This document shows positions 60,501 through 64,000 of a stretch of DNA of 64,000 nt, one piece after another. Numbering within the stretch: the first letter of the stretch is position 1; the number at the start of each line of letters is the position of its first letter. This DNA is from Bacteroidota bacterium (lineage in GTDB: Bacteria > Bacteroidota > Bacteroidia > Bacteroidales > CAIWKO01): the NCBI GenBank assembly GCA_037133915.1, contig JBAXND010000012.1, positions 29,336 through 93,335 of the forward strand. The letters run 5' to 3'. The notes beneath the pieces were generated by a model. It saw only the letters and a program-made list of their open reading frames with translations, had not been told where the DNA came from and made no database searches. The translations under genes were made by a program, and so were the position numbers.

Positions 60501-63500
60501 AGCATCAGTTAGACTTGGGTAATATACAGGATTCTTATTGGTAGGATTTGAGAAAATACCATTCCCTGATGTAGTCCAGTGTAAGGATTGACAATTTGAT
60601 GCTGATGCACCCGACAGCATAAACGGAATTGCCTGACACGTCTGACCATCAAGTCCGGCGTCAACCATGGGAGCAGCATTTACATGAATATGAACATAAT
60701 CATAATTGGCAGCGCACATACCATTTTCAATAACCCAATTGAATCCATAATCGCCTGTCACAAGATTGGAAATAGTACAGTTGTTACTAAGGGAATCACT
60801 AAAAACAGCCACTGTTGGTCCGATAACCTGCTCCCAGTAGCCATGTCCAAATGCAGGAATATTTCCATTAATCACAGTTGATGCAGTATTTCCGTTTTGA
60901 ACACAAATAATTTGATCAGGCCCGGCATATGATACGGATGGCAAATTATTGTTTATGACAATAAGGGTATCTGTCGAAAAACAATTACCGGAAGGATAAA
61001 CTGTCGTGAGCGTATAAATAAATTTGTAGGTTCCACCAATCAGACCGGAAACTCCTGCTATTGGAGCGTTATGTGGACTGATTTGAACAGTATTTGGACC
61101 TGACAGCTGCGACCATGAGCCATTTGTTCCTGAAGGAAAATTACCGACAAGAAATGTATTTACCGCATTACACCATTGCTGAGACGGACCGCCATCAGCA
61201 ACAATTGCCTGATTCACCCTTACGAAAACAGTATCATTGTTAACTGCAGGTGGTAGCGGAACACCGGCATCATAAATACCAATTACAACCGTATCCATTC
61301 CATAAAATCCGACAGTGGGTTGATATGAAAAATCACCATTGTTACTTAAAATAAACTGTCCGTGAAGTGGCCCGAACACCGGAGAAATTACGGCAGTAAG
61401 CTGCGTACCTTCAGGATCCCAATCACCATTTGCCAGAACATTTCCAGAATAAAAACCATCTGCACACATCAACAGATGCTCATTGTAGATAACCGGCTCA
61501 GAATTTACAGGTGTTACCGTGATAAACAAAGTATCGCTTGCACAAGCAGCCGGCAGCGGAATTCCGCCATCACAAAGTGAAATTACAACAGTATCGAAGC
61601 CATTAAAATATGCAGCAGGAATATAGGTCACAATACCACCCGGACTAATTCCAACACTCCCATGTGCAGGACCGTAGAGAGGCATTGTCGTCGCTGCCAA
61701 TGCTGTTCCATCAGGATCTAAATCACCATTTAAAATACTACCGGAATAGCTCGTATTTTCAGCAATAATAACGTGTTCATTTACGGTAACAGGCACATCA
61801 TTAACGGGGTTAATCGTAAGAAATAATGTATCGTTAGAACAGGCTGCAGGCAAGGGAATTCCGCCATCGCAAACACTTAACACAACCATTTCCTGACCAA
61901 AATAATTGGGGGTTGGTGTATAAATAAATGCGCCGTTCGGACTGATAATTATTGTTCCGTGCGCCGGTCCACTAATCGGTGATGTTGAAACAATCAGGTT
62001 TGTTCCATCAGGATCAAAGTCACCATTTGATAATACAGAACCCGTGAACGGCGTGTCCTCTAAAAGCAATAGATGCTCATTAAATGTTATCGGCGAATCA
62101 TTCACTGCATTGACACCAATAAATACAGTATCATAGGAACAAGCCGATGGAAGCGGGATTCCATAATCACAAACGTTCACAACAAAAATATCCTGACCAT
62201 TATAATTAAGCCCCGGTGAATAAGTAAACTGCCCGTTATTACTGATATTCACACTTCCATGCAATGGACCCATGACAGGATAAATAATGACACCCAGCGG
62301 TGTGCCCTCAATATCATAATCGCCATTTGCCAGCATATTGCCGATGAAAGGAGTGTCCTCATTAGTGAATAAATGCTCATTGAAAGTTACGGGTGGATCA
62401 TTTACCGGTGTAATAGAAATAAACAATGTATCGTTAGAACATGCAGCAGGCAAGGGAATTCCGCCATCGCAAACACTTAACACAACCATATCCTGACCGT
62501 AATAATTTATGCCCGGAGTGTATGTGAATACACCATTAGGATGAACAATAATAGTTCCATGCGCCGGTCCACTAACTGGCAAAGTTGCCACACTGAGTGT
62601 TGTTCCATCAGGATCAATATCACCATTGTTTAAAACAGATCCCGTATAAGAAACATCTTCAGTTGTAACAATATATTCATTGAATGTAACAGGTGCGTCA
62701 TTTTTTGGAATCACATCAATAATAATAATATCATTGGAACATGCAGAAGGCATTGGAACTCCATGATCGCAAATGCTCACGACAACCTGATCAGAACCAT
62801 TATATCCGGGGAATGGCGTATACGTATAATTTCCCAGGCTGTCAATAATAATACTACCATGAGAGGGACCCGCCAAAGGTGCCTGATTCACAGTTAGAGA
62901 AGTTCCATCCGGATCAAAGTCGGCGTTCAGTAGTACGTTACCCGAAAATAGTGAATCTTCAGGAACAACAATAGCTTCATCAAAAGTAACAGGAGCATCA
63001 TTTACAGGGTTAACCAGAATAAAAATACTATCATTGCTGCATGAAGAAGGAAATGGAATTCCCTGATCACAAATGCTGACAACAACTGTATCCATACCAT
63101 TGTAATTGTTAGCCGGAGTGTATATAAAGACGCCGGTAGGGTAAATAGTGATACTGCCGTAACCGGGACCATCAACAGGAATTGTAAGAGCATCCAGCGC
63201 AGTTCCATCCGGATCATAATCCCCATTCACTAAAACGGAACCGAGTGCCGAGGCATCTTCGAATGTTGTTAGATACTCATTTACAGTAACAGGTGAATCA
63301 TTAACGGCAAGAACAACAATATAAACAATCGCCTGAGTACAAAATCCGCTTGAATCACAGAATCCATAAGTAAACTGATCATTCCCATTATAGTTTGGAT
63401 TTGGGAAATAAGTAATCATTCCATTTATCGGATTGACGATTGCATTACCGTGTGACGGATTCGCCAGCACATTAACTGATGAAGCCCCGTAATTATGATC

Positions 63501-64000
63501 ACAATCCAGATCATTCAACAAAACATTAATCAAGTGAGAAGTATCTTCATTTGTAACAGCCGAATCATTCACCGCCATTGGAACGCCCAAAATTGTGACT
63601 ATCTGTTGACATGAAGTACTATTTCCGGAACCGTCGGTAACCGTCCAGTTTATATACGACAACCCAACAGGATAACTTATTGCCGGCGCATTATTAACTA
63701 TACCTGCTACGCCACAATTATCATACACTGATGGTGTACCAAGATTTACAGAAACAGATGCGAGCGAACAAGCTCCCGGCGCAGAATGTAATACCACATT
63801 CGCAGGACATATTATAACAGGATTTGTATTATCGTTTACCTGAACACTAAAACTGCAATTAACCGAATTATTGGCAGAATCAACGGCTATCCATGTAACT
63901 GTTGTAGTGCCTTTGTTGAAGGTGATATTATTGAGCGAAGTGCCTGAACCGCTTGTTGCGCCTGATAATGCGAAGGTCAGTGTTTTGATGCCGCAATTGT
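57522..64000 (-). CDS. Giant surface adhesin with gliding-type T9SS C-terminal domain (5' end outside window)
   Basis: The frame is open to the window edge, so more than 2150 residues are visible and the start lies beyond it. From the N-terminal side: HYR-like domains, about eight tandem cadherin-like units of ~100 residues (PVTFNEHL..EDT..GSVL.NGD.DPDGT), Ig/HYR units, two more cadherin-like or DUF11-type sections, two DUF11-like domains (GSYNLTFLFKVANLG; GSYNVTYVITVQNL), and a final gliding motility-associated C-terminal domain (FIPDGFSPDGDGVNDYF, FNRWGNKVF, GTYYYILEF). It is probably exported by T9SS and held at the surface by the PorP/SprF protein encoded next to it. The ligand is unknown. 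Confidence 0.92.
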   Translation of the reverse strand, partial: NCGIKTLTFALSGATSGSGTSLNNITFNKGTTTVTWIAVDSANNSVNCSFSVQVNDNTNPVIICPANVVLHSAPGACSLASVSVNLGTPSVYDNCGVAGIVNNAPAISYPVGLSYINWTVTDGSGNSTSCQQIVTILGVPMAVNDSAVTNEDTSHLINVLLNDLDCDHNYGASSVNVLANPSHGNAIVNPINGMITYFPNPNYNGNDQFTYGFCDSSGFCTQAIVYIVVLAVNDSPVTVNEYLTTFEDASALGSVLVNGDYDPDGTALDALTIPVDGPGYGSITIYPTGVFIYTPANNYNGMDTVVVSICDQGIPFPSSCSNDSIFILVNPVNDAPVTFDEAIVVPEDSLFSGNVLLNADFDPDGTSLTVNQAPLAGPSHGSIIIDSLGNYTYTPFPGYNGSDQVVVSICDHGVPMPSACSNDIIIIDVIPKNDAPVTFNEYIVTTEDVSYTGSVLNNGDIDPDGTTLSVATLPVSGPAHGTIIVHPNGVFTYTPGINYYGQDMVVLSVCDGGIPLPAACSNDTLFISITPVNDPPVTFNEHLFTNEDTPFIGNMLANGDYDIEGTPLGVIIYPVMGPLHGSVNISNNGQFTYSPGLNYNGQDIFVVNVCDYGIPLPSACSYDTVFIGVNAVNDSPITFNEHLLLLEDTPFTGSVLSNGDFDPDGTNLIVSTSPISGPAHGTIIISPNGAFIYTPTPNYFGQEMVVLSVCDGGIPLPAACSNDTLFLTINPVNDVPVTVNEHVIIAENTSYSGSILNGDLDPDGTALAATTMPLYGPAHGSVGISPGGIVTYIPAAYFNGFDTVVISLCDGGIPLPAACASDTLFITVTPVNSEPVIYNEHLLMCADGFYSGNVLANGDWDPEGTQLTAVISPVFGPLHGQFILSNNGDFSYQPTVGFYGMDTVVIGIYDAGVPLPPAVNNDTVFVRVNQAIVADGGPSQQWCNAVNTFLVGNFPSGTNGSWSQLSGPNTVQISPHNAPIAGVSGLIGGTYKFIYTLTTVYPSGNCFSTDTLIVINNNLPSVSYAGPDQIICVQNGNTASTVINGNIPAFGHGYWEQVIGPTVAVFSDSLSNNCTISNLVTGDYGFNWVIENGMCAANYDYVHIHVNAAPMVDAGLDGQTCQAIPFMLSGASASNCQSLHWTTSGNGIFSNPTNKNPVYYPSLTDALAGVIVLTLVGEAEPSCSDVVDTMILTVTQNPPLICPYNISVSTDSGICSAYVNVPALNLTSGIGCVTNVQNNINGTDDASGIYLLGTTSVVWTVTYANGSTTNCTQTITVIDSIPPSLSCGGNISVNLVSGCDATVWVPNVNSYDNCTLSNLTWTITGATVAASSLTGINQIGSRIFNHGLSDVTFIASDLMGNSATCSLTVNVIDTIVPTIVCPPTIITATTPGACSANGVILANPLVNDNCNTTILTSTAPSVFPLDSTIVIYTVLDSSGNTSSCSQLVIVNAAPFAATDFATTDEDTPVVIDILANDSDCDSNLNPGSVVISVSPIHGTVTVDTNTGAVAFTPDSNFYDTDQFDYLVCDFTGLCSNAVVYININPINDAPVVGDSLVNVSEDSTITICLPVTDPDGPLPLIFSGISCISNGNASAILNSGTICITYTPIQNYSGSDTVCVTVCDSLGLCDIGMLIINILPVNDPPFIHDTLVNLEQDSMLFICLPITDVDGDMPYSISGLGCIDNGDGYVFANLQEACIVYIPDSGFVGMDTVCFVVCDLAGACSNAYVYINVYPNPSQPVIGLAKLAGVPQYQPDGSYNLTFLFKVANLGNRPLYNIQLTDNLRKTFPCPVDFTLNAPPSVTGQLVQNCFYNGISDTNLLVSAASSLLPGQTETILIFLNIVPKGSFGPFLNTALVKAADTSGLIAWDVSNKGTEVDPDGDGNPNENGENNPTPVFLPPNAAVGLAKAVSEMTQLDNGSYNVTYVITVQNLYLDSLNHIQVVDDLDATFPSPVVFSMVNPAAANSTLTANTSFNGKSEINLLVPEASFLEGGQSGTITFTVNISFAGESQIFYNSAFGSAVGPVAMIVSDSSTNGYIADPNGNSNPADPGENEPTPLLLSPSNVFIPDGFSPDGDGVNDYFVIPGIERFPDCRLAIFNRWGNKVFSKMAYDNSWHGEPNVGTFELGRDKVPQGTYYYILEFNKDNLKSATGFIVIKY
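61200..63310 (-). repeat. Tandem ~300-bp coding repeats (cadherin-like units) in the adhesin gene
   Basis: About seven to eight direct repeats of roughly 300 bp encode units with NEHL, EDTP/S, NGD.DPDGT, GP.HG, Y.PG.NY.GQD, CDGGIPLP and SNDTLFI. Blocks such as the codons for GGIPLPAACSNDT are nearly identical between units, so the region can recombine or collapse in assembly. Confidence 0.82.

Overview
The window comes from a member of the Bacteroidetes. Three things show this: a type A and a gliding-type (type B) T9SS C-terminal sorting domain, a PorP/SprF and PorE pair, and many promoters of the Bacteroidetes form TTG-N19..22-TAnnTTTG. The gene content points to an anaerobic, hydrogen-metabolising fermenter or syntroph. 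I saw no rRNA, tRNA, CRISPR array or insertion sequence. No gene-free stretch exceeds 300 bases; the longest gaps (about 230-290 bp) are promoter or repeat regions and are described below.

Layout. (1) 1-5268: the 3' part of a giant secreted protein built of PKD-like repeats. (2) 5321-6538: nikR and a nickel permease under NikR-type operators. (3) 6544-8973 (minus): hypE-hypA-hypB. (4) 9137-12349: a NarL-type histidine kinase and response regulator, separated by a DUF1016/YhcG nuclease gene that carries an in-frame palindromic insert. (5) 12507-31676: one run of plus-strand genes. It encodes receiver proteins, the trimeric electron-bifurcating [FeFe] hydrogenase HydCBA, an H-cluster sensor fused to a histidine kinase, a receiver, a receiver-kinase hybrid, the H-cluster maturases HydG, HydF and HydE, then HdrC-HdrB-HdrA-MvhD/FlxD and three Flx-like subunits ending in an NAD(P)H:flavin oxidoreductase. 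(6) 31716-36100 (minus): hypD, hypC and hypF, with a four-helix-bundle gene and its flanking short-repeat arrays inserted between hypC and hypF. (7) 36339-42722: a second HdrC-HdrB-HdrA-MvhD set joined to an MvhG/MvhA group 3c-type [NiFe] hydrogenase. (8) 42772-45064 (minus): an AAA/DUF4143 ATPase and a polysaccharide deacetylase-like protein. (9) 45351-51724: an NAD-linked HoxFUYH [NiFe] hydrogenase, two maturation endopeptidases and the NADH sensor Rex. (10) 51759-64000 (minus): a PKD-like/glycine-rich secreted protein, an FMN reductase, PorE, PorP/SprF and the 3' part of a giant adhesin.

The genes form a hydrogen island. Nickel uptake and its regulation, all six Hyp maturation proteins and two endopeptidases serve the two [NiFe] enzymes; HydEFG serve the [FeFe] enzymes. 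The HydABC and Hox enzymes exchange electrons between H2 and NAD(H), HydABC probably also with ferredoxin. The two Hdr complexes would couple H2 (Mvh) or NADH (Flx) to ferredoxin and an unidentified disulfide. Regulation appears layered: NikR for nickel, Rex for the NADH/NAD+ ratio (18-bp Rex-like boxes before hoxF and rex), and a probable H2-sensing kinase inside the HydABC operon. The function calls rest on motifs read in the translated sequence. Substrate assignments for the Hdr complexes and the sensory role are inferences.
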